In this document: piece after piece, positions 1 to 11,815 of the stretch
Position numbering within the stretch: position 1 is the first letter of the stretch
Layout of the letters: each line of letters starts with the position of its first letter
Origin: Callorhinus ursinus
Taxonomy: Eukaryota; Chordata; Mammalia; Carnivora; Otariidae
Length of the DNA: 64,000 nucleotides
Direction of reading: 5' to 3'
NCBI RefSeq assembly: GCF_003265705.1
Contig: NW_020312967.1
Location: 371,183 to 435,182 of the forward strand
The notes under the pieces: generated by a model
What the model was told of the DNA's origin: nothing
The model's database searches: none
Seen by the model: the letters and a program-made list of their open reading frames with translations, nothing else
Made by a program: the position numbers and the translations under genes

Positions 1-23
1 ATGAGGAGGGCCACCTCTTGAGC

Positions 24-235
24 TGTCTCAGTATTGAAGAAGTCATGTGACTGGCAGTAGTTGACCAAGGACTCTATAGATGTGTTGATGGCAGTCTGAC
101 TCCTGAGAATCTGACCACTGTCAGTCAAAGGTTATTGCAGTTCTAAAGGCAGTAGGAGCAACACATTGTTTCTGGCACTTGGGTTGGAGGGGGTGCAGTA
201 TGGTACCCTGAAGAAGTTGTAAAAAAAAAAAAAAA
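24..235 (+). pseudogene. Possible 3' end of a processed retrocopy (unidentified)
   Basis: The stretch ends in a run of 15 A (221-235) on the plus strand, as a retrocopied mRNA would. In frame 3 the DNA just before it reads two short peptide runs split by a stop, the second containing AVVDQGLYRCVDGS, which look more protein-like than random frames. No AATAAA is visible in the 40 bases before the A run, and the left edge lies outside the window or is not visible. I do not recognise the parent gene. It could equally be unique DNA next to a chance A run. Confidence 0.25.
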
Positions 236-2890
236 TGGACTTCCTTTGGAAAGTTAAATGTTAAGCTAACAGGCCACAGGATCCTGAGAGGGAAAGCTTT
301 CCCTCTAGGACTGACTGAAACCTAATTCAGCATCATAACTACATAAAGAGAAAACAAAAAGAGAGAAAGAGGAGATGCTTTATCATCCAGGGGTGTACCA
401 AGAAGAATCAGTGAGATGCACACATTGGCCGTGCCTTTCCAAGCACTGTGTAGGAAGAGAGCCTCCTAGCACAGTTTGCTAGTCATATTGGTACAGCTCT
501 TGTTGAGAATCTATCTAATATGGAGATGGATCCAAAGCTAGAGCACTTTAGGTCCTATTGGTAAAACCACTTCTACTCTTAGCTATAGACATCTGGCCAT
601 CTTGACCTGATGCCATTTGCTTTTGGTTCACATGATGGGTGCTTTCTTTCTGATTATAACCTGCCTTTCCATATAGTTTTGCTTATGACAAGGAAATGTG
701 CTCATTGTCGCTTGTACAGAGAATTCTGGTTTCTGTGACACTTTGAGTCAAAGTAATAAATTTGATAACTTTGTGACTTGGATTAAAGTAAATCAGTCTG
801 TCCTCAGGACTGACAGGATCTCCTTTCTGAGGCAGTAAGGCTGAGAATCAGACTCTGCACTGTACAAACATTCACCAAGGAACTGTGAGGCTGTTGGGGC
901 CACGGCCCAGAAGTTTAGCCAGATGTAGCAGGAGGCGTGATTACTCTGAGCATGTTCTTTGAAAGTGGAACAAGCGGGGCCCAAATGTTTGGATGTTTGT
1001 GCACTTTGTTCACTGCATGAGGATATCTGCTGAGGGATGAGTGGCAGTCTGGCCCCTGCTCAGTTCTCGAAGTTGTACTCCCTGAGCAGGTCCACCTGGA
1101 AAAAGGGCTCACTTTTTGAATTTGCAGAAAGTCACGGTTTGGTTCTGAATCAGAGGCTTTGCAATGGTTATAATACTTATGAGAAGTATTTTAGGGCAAG
1201 TCAGTTAATATATAGATCTAGATCTAGATATCACTGGTCATACCCTGAGACTCTGAGCAGGGGTCTCCAAATGTGGATTAATTTATCATTACCAGGAAAA
1301 AATTGTAAGTATTAACAGGAAAATATTATAAGTATGTAAGTATACTATACACATATATTTATAATATGTATAAATATATTTTATTTATCTAAATTAGATA
1401 TTTCAATGTACTATGTTCATCATTAAATATATACAGTAATTAAAAGGAAGAAATAAAAATAAATGCAAAAAAGAATTTTTGAACTTCACTCTGGAGATCA
1501 CTAATTAAGGAAGATGATCAGAGTGGGCTCTTCCTTGCCCTAATACCACTTATACATCTAAAAAAATTGTGGGGAAATGCTCCTCTTCCCCCAGAGATTC
1601 ATCTTTCCTACTCCCTCTACTACCACATCACCCTAAGTTCAGAAAGCCTTTTGCTTGTCTATCTCCAATTCCAGTCACATAAACTTAACATTTTCAAAGA
1701 CACTCTAGAAATTCTTCGTAAAATGAATTGTAGCAATTGGTGTTTAGGTAGATCTTAGTCTTAACCATCTTTAAATAAGCAATTAAATTAATTAAATATT
1801 AAAAGAATTTTAAAGGCTTAATTTAACAAATATAAAAATTTTATTTATAATATTTTGGGTTTTATGTTTCTGCAAGGTATCCTCAGATTGTAAGGCAAAG
1901 ACAAAGAAGAACAAGTTTCTGAAAATGTTACTATCACTACCAACAATAGCTGCAATAATACATTTTATCTTTTAACTGGTTCTTAAAAGGAGCCCAATTA
2001 ACCATATCTGTTTTAGAATTGGTCATTGAGATAAACGTTTCCTGCTGCCATTGACAGATTTCCAGAAGTTTTGCTTCATTATCATTGATCACTTTATCTG
2101 GTTGTCAGTTTAGGGTATTTGGTGATAAAACTACGGTACCTTTCTTATCTATGTCTATGTATTTTTTTAGTATTGGCACCAGACTCTGTCTGCCAGAGCG
2201 ATTCCATAGAGAGGATTAATTAGCCTGGTTATGACTCCAGAAGGTCTGTTCAAAGAGACAGAGCCTTGTATAAATAGGGTTAACCCCTCAAGAAGTTACT
2301 GGAACTTCAGCATTCACTTTGCATCTTACTGGAAGTGTGTTCTTCAGAGGCTGGAGGAGTGTTCTTTATGTCTACAGGAACTTCGAACAGGGAAATACTC
2401 TTTGTTTCTACTTGGAGAAGATTATTCCTTAGGTTAATATGATAAGTGAAGTATAAGGAAGAGTATCTCTCTATAGATTTTTCTTATCTCTTCAAGCGAG
2501 TCCTTTCCCTTGAATACTTAATGTTTACTGGTATTTGACATGAGCTGGTGGTGACCTTTGTTTGGCAATTAATTTGGTTACCCTCTCTCTCTCTCAATGC
2601 TCAGCACGACTTTTTATATACATCTTTTAAATCTCCTTGGAAATACCAGGTATCTGCTGGGAACAGATATGTAGAAATCATAATCTAGAGCCGGTTCACA
2701 TTATAGATTTCCAAAGGAAGAATTTCTCAATGGTTTAACTTTAAAGAACTGGTATAATTACTGTGATCTATGAGAGCCATGTGTGAGTATTGCTGGTAGG
2801 GACTCAAGTGTAAAGAATTGTTTTTTTAATTGAAATACTGAATATTATTCATACATACAATATCCATACATTTAATGTGTGTGTGTGTTT
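236..2890. other. Unclassified AT-rich DNA, no gene seen
   Basis: No repeat family or coding exon is recognised here. Open frames are all under 100 codons and show no domain. Between 1201 and 1240 there is a small run of overlapping GATC/TAGATC palindromes, and 1320-1460 is very AT-rich. Confidence 0.5.
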
Positions 2891-2894
2891 ACAA

Positions 2895-3013
2895 AGTGCT
2901 TACCCACATATTATTTCATTTTGATCCTTACAACAATTCAATGATTTAGGAAGGTAGATATTATTATCCCTATTTTGTTTATGAAAAAACTATCTTCAAG
3001 AGGTTAAGTGCCT
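2895..3013 (-). mobile_element. MIR SINE fragment
   Basis: The plus strand reads tattattatccctattttg followed by a degenerate form of 'gaaactgaggctcagagaggttaag', which is the reverse complement of the MIR core. It is preceded by the equally typical 'cttacaacaattcaatgatttaggaaggtag'-like segment. MIR is an ancient, dead tRNA-derived SINE shared by all mammals. A TAA microsatellite begins immediately after it. Confidence 0.75.

Positions 3014-3049
<36 letters not shown>
3014..3049. repeat. (TAA)n microsatellite
   Basis: About 12 uninterrupted TAA/ATA units follow the MIR fragment directly. It is likely to be length-variable between individuals. Confidence 0.95.
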
Positions 3050-3050
<1 letters not shown>

Positions 3051-3189
3051 GATATGATGAAGATAATGGTGGAATGGGCAGAATCTTTTCACTGATTGCT
3101 AAATGTATATATTTAGCTGTTTATTTGACATATTTTCTAGTATGTCTCTTAAGTAACTTAATTTGTCCAAAATGAATTCTTGACTCCAT

Positions 3190-4050
3190 CCCAAAGCTTT
3201 TCCTTCTCATTCATCAGTCTTCAGAAGTAAATGGCATCACCATCCTTCTGTTGTGTGTGTTAGAAACACAAACATCATTCTTGATTTTTCTTTCCTTTTT
3301 AGCAGTCTCTCACATCCACACCATAATCAGTATATCAGATACATGTCATCACTTGAGACATACACGTCTTCTTTCCACTGCTACCACCAGTACCCTAACT
3401 GGACTGCCTCTTGCTATGCTATAACACCGCCTCCTACACATCTCCTGGATCTTACTCTTACCTTCTGTCAGTTCTCCATGCAACAATTAGTGTGCGCCAA
3501 TACGTAAAGTGGATAATGTTCCACTCCTGTTTAAAAACTTGCCATGGCTTCCCATTGTTCTTGGGATGTAAAATTTGTATTCTTCTGATTTACATGATCT
3601 GGATCTTTCCAACCTCATTTTGTGCCTCTGTACAGCTTGCTTATTACACCTTGTCTACTGCAATCTTTCTTGAAGTTTCTTAAACATGCTAAATTTACTC
3701 CAGAACCTTTGCACAGTCTGTTCCTTCTGTCTGGGATGTTTTTTACATGGTTGACTCCTTACTGTCTTTAGGTCTCACCTTCAGTATTACATTTTTCTAG
3801 ATGCCTTCCATAAAAATTTAATCTAAAATAGCTTCTTTCCATTATTTTATATTTCCTCACCTTTTATTTCCTTCATAGCATTGATAACAGTTCACATTTT
3901 TGAACTTATTTGTGTTGTCTTCTTTCCTGGATCGTGAGCTCCGCCAGGGCACTGGCTCTGTCTTTCTTGTTTATCATTCTATCCCGAGCTCTTAGCACAC
4001 TGTCTGACACATAGTAGGTACTCAGGTACTCAAGTATTCAAGTTCTTGAA
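3190..4050 (+). mobile_element. L2 LINE, 3' end of ORF2 and 3'UTR
   Basis: The sequence follows the L2 3' region in order: a degenerate 'acttgccatggcttcccattg' block near 3540, 'agaacctttgcacagtctgttccttctgtctgg' near 3700, 'gcaccttccataaaa'-like text near 3800, then 'gtgagctccgccagggcactg' near 3935. It ends with 'gacacatagtaggtactcag' near 4010 and 'ttgaataaatgag' near 4045. L2 is an extinct CR1-clade LINE. The copy is highly diverged and has no usable frame, which is normal for its age. Confidence 0.8.
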
Positions 4051-4141
4051 TAAATGAGCCATTTAGTTCAAATCCCTCTTATTAATAATGGGAAGCCTAA
4101 ATGAGCCATTTAGTTCAAATCCCTCTTATTAATAATGGGAA
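4051..4141. repeat. 47-bp tandem duplication, two copies
   Basis: The 44 bases 4051-4094 recur exactly at 4098-4141, with a 3-base spacer giving a period of 47. The unit begins taaatgagccatttagttc and ends with aataatgggaa. It sits at the 3' end of the L2 relic. Perfect identity next to a heavily diverged L2 shows that the duplication is much younger than the L2. Confidence 0.95.
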
Positions 4142-4510
4142 ATTAAGGTGGCTGTTTAGCCCAACACAACATGGGATTTAGTGACTAGATTCATACCTTC
4201 CTATACCTGGCATTGGAATCAGGTGGACAGTGACATAAAGGTGTTAGAAATAGTTTCTTGGGCCTTTTATTCAGATATGGGGTGAGACTAGCTTCATTTT
4301 AAGCTAAACATTAGATAAGTAAAATGTTATGACTGTAGCTGGAATTTAATCAAGATCTTTTAGTTTATTTCTGAATATAAGGACTTATTTACCTACCATC
4401 ACACATTCCTGATGATTTGACTAATTAGAATAATATTAATATAAACCTTGAAGGAATTTTATCAATAAAAGTTGCAGTTTTTTAAAGGATCATTCTATAT
4501 GATCAATTTA
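4142..4510. other. Unclassified, no gene seen
   Basis: AT-rich DNA between the tandem duplication and the next SINE. No repeat family or coding potential is recognised. Confidence 0.5.
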
Positions 4511-4526
4511 TGAAGGCATAATTCTT

Positions 4527-4709
4527 TTTTTCCTTAAATTTTTATTTATTTATTTATTAGACAGAGAGAGAGAGAGAGAGCACAATTAGGCAGAACGAGA
4601 AGCAGGCTCTCCGCTGATCGGGGAGCCCGATGCAGGACTCGATCCCAGGAACCTGGGATCATGACCTGAGCCGAAGGCAGATGCTTAACAGACAGCCACC
4701 CAGGCGCCC
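4527..4709 (-). mobile_element. CAN-SINE (tRNA-Lys-derived), full length
   Basis: Read on the minus strand this is a carnivore CAN-SINE: the tRNA-like head (complement of ccacccaggcgccct at the high-coordinate end), a body with the gagaagcaggctc and gatcatgacctgagccgaagg landmarks, a CT-rich stretch (here AG-rich) and an AT-rich tail (4530-4560). A 16-bp target-site duplication tgaaggcataattctt flanks it exactly (4511-4526 and 4710-4725). The head carries a degenerate internal pol III promoter. Such elements are mobilised by L1 machinery and encode no protein. Confidence 0.97.
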
Positions 4710-4725
4710 TGAAGGCATAATTCTT

Positions 4726-7050
4726 AAAAAATGGCTGAGTGAGTGCTGCCCTTTCTTTTATATTTTCCCATCGGAATCCTTCTCCTTTAGAGCCTGTAGG
4801 GATCCCTTCAGTGTCCTTCCAATAGGAACAGAGTTTATTCTCAAGGGATATCCCATGACAGGGCCAAACCCTTAATAGCGAACCTAGAGTAGATGTGGGG
4901 ATATGGGAGGGCACTGAGGCAATGTTTGTTGAGATCCAGTCTTACACTTATATTTCTTGCCTGCATGATACTTTGCACGTGGTATTTGCTCTGTGTAGTC
5001 AATGCTATTGGCCCCATTGAAAATTCCCTTTATGGGGCCAGTGTGTCTGCCACTGTTGTAAGAGTGGGCTGCAAACAACTCACAGCTATACCTGTTCTTG
5101 GGCTAGGAAGCTACGTCATCTAAAAATGCTTGGGAGGTATGCTTCCTGTCACCCCCATCCCCAACTGAAGGCCAGCCCACAGCCAGTAACTGATAAATAT
5201 GGGAAAAAGCCTAGGGTCCTTGCTTAAGGTGGGAAAACTCTGTGGTGCTATTCAAGTTCCAGAGTTCCCTGTGGGAGCAGACAAAGGGTAGACTTCAGCT
5301 GAACCCACATCTTGGCTTCTCCTGTGCCATTCTTCATCCCTGCCTCATAGATTTTACCTTCGAGCATGCCCTCTATATTGATATAAAATCACTTGCACAG
5401 TACACCCTGTCTCAGACTCCTTCTAGGGAAACTGACCTAGAGCATGTAGTATTTGGGAGCAGTTGTGAATGAAATGATTGAGGAATTCTCTTGGTGGCTT
5501 AGAATATAAACCTCCTCATTACTATGCCCCCGGGTACTAATGACAGTCCCCAGAAACGGGGTACACCATAAAATTCTTGTTTTAGATTTCAGCCTGTTAA
5601 AGGGATTGGTACTATGTGTTTGACAACATGTCAATCTCCAAGGCTGAAGTGGAAGCAGAGTGGTCTTTTGAGTACTAAGTCATCCCTGGCACCTATTAAT
5701 CTCAACATTCCTATTTCATTTATCTTCAAAGCAGTCCATCTTGTAAGAATATAATATATTCAGTGCCCATTTGCATGCTATCTCTTCAGTTCTTCTTGTC
5801 TTCCTGCCTTCGTCTGGGACCAGATTCATTTCTTATCTTTTATTATTAGTCTGGGCAAATTTTGTCCTAGAAATCCTGATTTAACCCAGAAGCATTTGAG
5901 GGACAGACAATGCTCCATGACCCAGAGACTTCTTAGGGAGCACAGGGATGAAGCCTTGTCCCAGCTTGAGCTGCCCAGGAAGGAGATTCAGTGGAAATGA
6001 ACATGCATGAGGTTGATTTCGGAGTGCTTTGGGCATCTGAAGCTGTGAAAGGGAAGGGGAAGAAGCAGGATTGGGCAGAGGGAGAAGTGGAAGAGCAGTG
6101 CATTCTCAGTGGAAGCCTCAGCCAACCCATGGGGAGATCTGAAGCTGGAGTGATCCTTCAGAATCATTTGGCTTGGTCAGAAGCACAGGGCCTTCATAAC
6201 CACCACAGCAATTGTTCACTGATATGGGCCACCTAGAAAGGGTGGTGATCTTGAGCATGTTCAGCAGAGGCAGTCCTTGTATGGGGCTGTCAGTTAAGGG
6301 CTGTCTGCCTTCAACATTACCAGTATTAGTGCACTGGGTCCCTAATTTCTAGAGAGGAATCTAGGTGGTACAGGTACATTTACATTCACCTTTGCAATGG
6401 AGGGAGTCCTAGAACAGTCAGATACATGGTCTACTGCTCTGGGATTTACTGTATGTGGCCTGCAGCCTCTCAAGACATCCTTGCCCAAAGCCTGTCTCCA
6501 AGAATGTAATTGGAAAGCTCATACGGGGGGCATAGATGCTGGCTCTTACTGCTTCTAAGGTATTGTGGTTAGTTGGGGCTGGATTTGGGCATAGGCTTAT
6601 TTCTCTGGTGCCTTCTAGCAGCTGGTCCAAGAAGAAAATAGGGTTGTTTGAAGTCCTGCAAGCTCTATTAGAGGATGGTGTTTTTGTAACATAAGATCAT
6701 GAATTCTGTTCCTAGTATCATATGATTTAAATTTAGTTGGGAGCTGGATTGGCTGTGTGTCTTGACCACATATCTATTAAAAGAAAGCCCTGGGCTACAA
6801 GAGAAAGGCTTATCAGCTTCTCTCAGTGTTTGGAAACCTTGAAGGAAGGAAGAATATTTGGCAAGTGAGAAACTTAATAGAAATTTGAGTAGACATGGGA
6901 CAACTAGACTCAGGAAAGTTTGAGTAAGGTTAAAAATATCAACTAATTATTTGATCAAATATAAGACTTGAAACACTTTGTATTTTTATTTTCATTTTTA
7001 AAAACATGCATTTTTTCCCTTCTAAGCCTTGTAATTTTTCCAATAAATGT
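4726..7050. other. Unclassified, no gene seen
   Basis: No gene is supported. The part 5200-5640 has the texture of an old, diverged transposon (moderate GC, 'cagactccttctagggaaactgacct' near 5413), but I cannot assign it to a family. Short open frames (up to 81 codons) show no domains. Confidence 0.45.
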
Positions 7051-7054
7051 CTAG

Positions 7055-7180
7055 AGTTAGTACCTCTTTCTGTAAAATGGAAATGATAGATGAACCAGCT
7101 ATGGCATTTTAAAATTAGAGGTTGTAAAGCATTTTACAAATTAGTACGCTCACACACAGTGCTTGAATAAATGGTGCATG
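7055..7180 (+). mobile_element. MIR SINE fragment
   Basis: Contains tacctctttctgtaaaatgg followed by aaatgata, the MIR core in sense, then 'gtaaagcattttacaaattag' and 'cacacagtgcttgaataaatg', matching the order of the MIR 3' half. It is strongly diverged. Confidence 0.6.
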
Positions 7181-7184
7181 TTTT

Positions 7185-9165
7185 GAGTAGCCCATCAAAT
7201 TCAGTGGGATTTAATCTAATCTCCAGGCTTCTCTGATTCTCTAACTGAATGTCTGATAGACCAGCACAGATATGAAAATGGGCTAGTATGTTGCCAAAAA
7301 CCTGAAAGGGGGTGTGTGTTCAATGTAAGTGGGTAGCACATTTGGCATTAAGGTGTTCACAATCTTCTCAGTAATCTATTCAGGAGAAACGAAGCCTCTT
7401 CATTTTAATTTAGACAAGTACCTTTGACAGTGACTCTAATAGAACTTTAATCTTATCATGCCTTATAGCCCTGCTACTGAAACATGGTAGGAAGCCCTCA
7501 ACCCCAAGAATGGAGTTCCTAAAGGACCTGGAAAGTTCTGGACTTCAGAGTGCCCTTGTTGGTGACCTTATATCAGCTGAAAAATGCAGTTGGAGAAAAG
7601 ATGGTCTTGCCCTTTTGCATATCCACGTGGAGAACCAAATAAAATACTGAAGACCTAATAAGATTTAGCTTTCCAGCAATATAAATAATTTAATCAGATT
7701 AATGACATTGTTCTACCTGAGGGGTTCCATAATTAGTGGATTATTGAAGCCACATGAAAGTTATCTGCCATTAGCACCTGGAGGAATTCCTGTTTTCTTA
7801 GACTGTGGAATCGAACGATATGAATATTCCTGTCATGCAAACTGTAAAGATAATAAGCCCCTGGCATTTTGTAAGCTATATAAATCCACAGATTTCACAT
7901 TAAATATTTAAGGCACAGGAGGTGTTATTTGTTAGGATATAGATAAAGGGAGTTCAACTGCCTCAGCCCTTATTTTCCCTTTCGGGAAGTCTTTTTCTTT
8001 GTTGAAGGTACTTTCATGCTTTTATTATTGTGTATTTCGCCCCTTTTTATCTGTATATTGTTTCAATTCCTCTGGAAGTATTGTTTGGATTTTGTATGAG
8101 AAACATTCAAAATATTTTTACAGAAGATTTGTCCTTTTCATATAAAAAGGAAATTCATACCAAGGGTGCAAACAGCAATGAATCAAGTGGTATCTCAGTA
8201 TATGGCAAATGCTAGAATTCTGTGGGAAGACCATCTCATACTCTGTCCCTATAATATTTGAAAGCCAAGGTTTTTCAGCTTTGTGTGTGTTCTGTTCCTC
8301 TCATTTACATGTTATTTAGCTGTGGGAAAAAAGACTGGCCTGGAAATGTGGACCTATTTTTTCATGTTTTGTATCTTTGTAAGACCTTTCATGTGAGTGG
8401 AATTCATAGATCAGAAATTTAAAATACTGTTGTGAGGCCATGTGCCTGAAAACACTGTAACCATAGTTTATAGAGAGTTGACAGAGATTGTTTGGTTGTA
8501 GTAGGATGTGCTGCTGACATGATGGGTTTTTAGATTAGAGCCCTTCTCATTCAGTAAAGGTGCGGCTTTCTGAATTAGGTTCCATTCACTTAAGATAGAA
8601 TATCAGGTTACATCATACTCAAATGGGTAAGTTGAGGAGAGATGAATGAAGGGACTATTTGTAGACACATAGGCACAGAGGGTTAAGGGAGCCAGCAAGC
8701 AGCGGTGACCCATCCCAAGGTAGCAACAGTGGAGAGCCCTTACCACATGCAGGCCTGTAGGTGAGAGGGAAGGGAAGTGGTTATGTCTGCTACAGCTGTA
8801 GAAGAGCAGTGCCCAACAAGAATTAATGTGGATTATCAGTGTCAGCAGTGGGCCCAAGCTGCTGCCAACCCAAAGCTTGGCAGGGAAGTAGCTGGTGGAA
8901 TAAATACCCCCAAACCTCTTTCCTCTTGCCTTCCATGCTGTTACTTCCCATTGACTGAATCTAATTGGAAGCCAGAAGACAAGAGAGCCTGTTGTTGCTA
9001 TCCATGGATGTCAGGCTCCTGGGCCACAAAGCAGGGTGGAGAATGGATCAGAGTGGCAAATGGGAATATTCAATGTAGTCATATTTATAAATATTTGGCA
9101 GAGTTCTTCTGATATACGAAGCTTTAGGTAGACAATGAAAGCATTTATGGGAATGATAGAATCGA
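7185..9165. other. Unclassified, no gene seen
   Basis: No recognisable repeat or exon. Frames up to 111 codons (8777-9112, plus) lack known motifs, and their codon pattern does not look coding. Confidence 0.45.
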
Positions 9166-9169
9166 ATTA

Positions 9170-9425
9170 ATTAATTTTAATTGAGGTGTACTTGACATAC
9201 AATATTATATTAGTTTCAGATGTACAATGTAGTGACCCAATGTTTGTATATATTACAAACTGATCACCACAATAAGTGTAGTTACCATCTGTCACCATAC
9301 AAAGTTATTACATATTTTATTGACTATATTCCCTATGTTGGGAATTTACATCTCTGTGACTTATTCATTTTATAACTCGCAGTTTGTACCTCTTAATTCC
9401 CTTCACCTATTTTGCCAGTCTCCTC
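9170..9425 (-). mobile_element. L1 3'UTR fragment (L1MA/L1MB-like)
   Basis: The plus strand begins near ttaattgaggtgtacttgac and continues with 'ttagtttcagatgtacaatgtagtg', 'ctgatcaccacaataagtgtagttaccatctgtcacc' and 'gactatattccctatg'. This is the reverse complement of an L1MA/L1MB 3' end. Only the terminal ~250 bases are present, so the copy is 5'-truncated and non-coding. Confidence 0.85.
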
Positions 9426-10262
9426 AGAGAATGACAGAATTTAATAATGATATGTGCTGTATGAATATACAATATTATTAAGTGTGAATGTAAGTGTGTG
9501 TGTATATATGTGTGTGTGTGTGTGTGTGTGTAGTAATTACATATACCATGAAATATTGCTCCTGTTACCTTAGAGAATTTATAAAATTATAGTCAGTTAG
9601 TGGTAAGGGAATATTTCTGTCATAAATGCATTCAGATTCTTATTTCCTTAGGCTTGTTCTGTATTATCTGCTGATGTGATATGATGTGGTGGGATGTATT
9701 CCATAATAGCCTGTGTTGGAGTGAACATGACCTTAGAGTTTTTATATTAATTAACAAAAATTCACAGTCCCTATTTCCGTAAATACCCAAAGTTCATACA
9801 TCAAATACAGAGTTTTCATAAATGTTTTTATAGCCCTGGCTATTTTTGTTTTTAATGCGTTCCTGTACAGATCAGTACAGATTAGTACTAACAGTACTAA
9901 TATTACAGTACTAATATTCAATGAAATTTGCTCTTCAACATAAGCCTTGAAATTTTTAGCTGAGGTTATTCCCTCCTATGATCTCTATTCTCTGCAGTGA
10001 CAATAGAAGAGATTTTATATACATCCTAGCTCTTTTGGAAGGAAAGGTGTTAAAAAATTATTTGAGCAAAGTGCTACATTAAAAAATTTCCTCATTTGCT
10101 GAAGCAATTGACTCTATACTTCCTTATATACACCTCCTGATATTTTTTTTTTTACCTCCTTATAAACTTAAACATAATGTTGTCCTAGGTATGGCGTCTT
10201 TTAGTTTGCCGTTTGTCTGCTTCATGCCCTCCTTTACGTGGGCTATGCATTGATACAGACTT
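9426..10262. other. Unclassified, with a small GTAC-rich repeat cluster
   Basis: Apart from the TG microsatellite, this holds a cluster at 9865-9918: a 9-bp-arm hairpin (9881-9889 with 9893-9901) and a 14-bp unit acagtactaatatt repeated in tandem (9891-9904, 9905-9918). No gene is seen. Confidence 0.6.
9493..9531. repeat. (TG)n/(TA)n microsatellite
   Basis: TG dinucleotides interrupted once by tatata, followed by at least ten further TG units. Confidence 0.95.
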
Positions 10263-10450
10263 GTTTTTTTTTAAAGATTTTATTTGAGAGAGAATGAGAG
10301 AGAGAGAGAGCATGAAAGGGGGGAGGGTCAGAGGGAGAAGCAGACTCCCTGCCAAGCAGGGAGTCTGACGTGGGACTCGATCCCAGGACTCCAGGATCAT
10401 GACCTGAGCTGAAGGCAGTCACTTAACCAACTGAGCCATCCAGGCACCCT
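10263..10450 (-). mobile_element. CAN-SINE, 'gcagactccctgcc' subtype
   Basis: Same architecture as the other CAN-SINEs, but the body reads gaagcagactccctgc plus caagcagggagtctgac, ctccaggatcatgacctgag and gcagtcacttaaccaactga. This variant is shared with the copies at 42543, 47752 and 52160. A convincing target-site duplication is not visible because both flanks run into T tracts. Confidence 0.93.
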
Positions 10451-11490
10451 GGACTTTTTTTTTTTTTTTTGGAAGGAGGGAAAGAAGTTACTTATTTGCA
10501 CGGTAGTAAAGGATTATTGTACTTATTTTGTACTATCATTGCTAGGTTTCCTTGTATGGGAAAGTATAAATACAGAAAGCTGAGGGTTAACATTTGGGCC
10601 ATAGTTTCTTCTATACTATTAAATTCGTACTTTTGATGTCATTTGTAAATTATTCCATGGAGTTAACCAATACAGGCAACATGGAAAAGTAAAATGTCTG
10701 TGGAAAATTAGTACACTCTATATAGTTCACAGGAACAGTAGGAGACCTTTTGAAACTCCTAAAATTGCTGAGCTGTGTTAACTGAAGAACGTTGAGATTG
10801 CCACATCATGTTAAAACTTTTATGGAGATAACCAATGACCTTGACATACTTAAGATGAATTGTAGCTTGTATGCTTAAAAGGACAGTGCAATTAAAAATA
10901 TTTATGTAATTGTTCTTCAGAGAGCCCTGGACATTAGCATGAAGTTATAAATTACCAGAACTTTCAAAAAAGCAGGGAGAGGGGAAATTCTCAGTGGGGT
11001 GGTCCTGGAATTTATCTATAAAATTGTTGCATCTTTGGCAAGTATGAAGTCACTATGAGGGCACTCCAGGCAACTGGGAAGTTAACTGGTTGGCTGATAA
11101 AGCAATTGAGTTATAATATGGGTCTAATTCTTCCCTCAGCAGCAATTGTAAGACATATATTAGAAATTTATCACCTCTTTTTTCAAGAGACCCTTTATCT
11201 AAATAACTAGCAAATGCTGTTCTTAATCTTCCTGGCGTCAGTGGTGGTCTACATAAATCATTTTTAAACAAATATGTTTAAAACCTTTTACCCTATTTAA
11301 AACGAGAGGCTTGACTAAGTAAGTCCTTATCAAATTATAGTGGTGCCTTTTGCCCTGTCTCTGTCTCCATTAGAAACCCCTATTTTTAGAGATTTGTAAC
11401 TCAGATTTCCTTGAGGGAGGAACCTTGGCACTCAGGTTAGTGAGAAAGAATGACGGTTAGTCATTATTATTTGCTCCTGTTTCTTTCTTT
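10451..11490. other. Unclassified, no gene seen
   Basis: No repeat family or coding exon is recognised. A T tract at about 10456-10470 abuts the SINE. Confidence 0.45.
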
Positions 11491-11491
11491 C

Positions 11492-11815
11492 TTTTTTTTT
11501 TTTTAAGTGCTTTATTTCCAAACTGAATTATGGGAAAGCAAACAAAAGCCTGAAATAAGTTTAGGGCAGCAATTTTTTTTTTTTTTAACCAGTAGCTTGA
11601 GCTTTATTATATAACTGAAGGATAAAAATTGTATACTACTGAGAAAGTGTGCCCAGTCTGTGCTAGACACGGAAATATTTTCTGGTCCTTTATCCTTATA
11701 ATCAACCAAGTTTCTGCCTCCCCCCAATAAGATCTGAAGTCTTTGTAGTTCTATCTGACTTAAATCCTCCAATTCTCTCTGTTATTTGTATTTTTAGATC
11801 CTTTTTTCACTCTTT
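11492..11815 (-). pseudogene. Candidate processed retrocopy of an unidentified mRNA
   Basis: Read on the minus strand the segment ends like a polyadenylated mRNA: AATAAA (complement of 11511-11516) then an A run (complement of 11492-11504). A second AATAAA (complement of 11603-11608) also precedes an internal A run (complement of 11573-11586). Upstream, an open frame of about 85 codons (11772 down to 11512) includes LLGGGRNLVDYKDKGPENIS, which looks protein-like but which I do not recognise. No intron or target-site duplication could be shown, and the 5' limit is a guess. Alternatives are two separate retrocopies or an unrecognised SINE. Confidence 0.4.

Noticed and set aside
4051..4141. CRISPR-like repeat
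   Set aside because: Only two units with a 3-base spacer in mammalian DNA; it is a simple tandem duplication.
4546..4914. 122-codon minus-strand frame
   Set aside because: Its C-terminal half is the translation of a CAN-SINE, and the remainder has no support.
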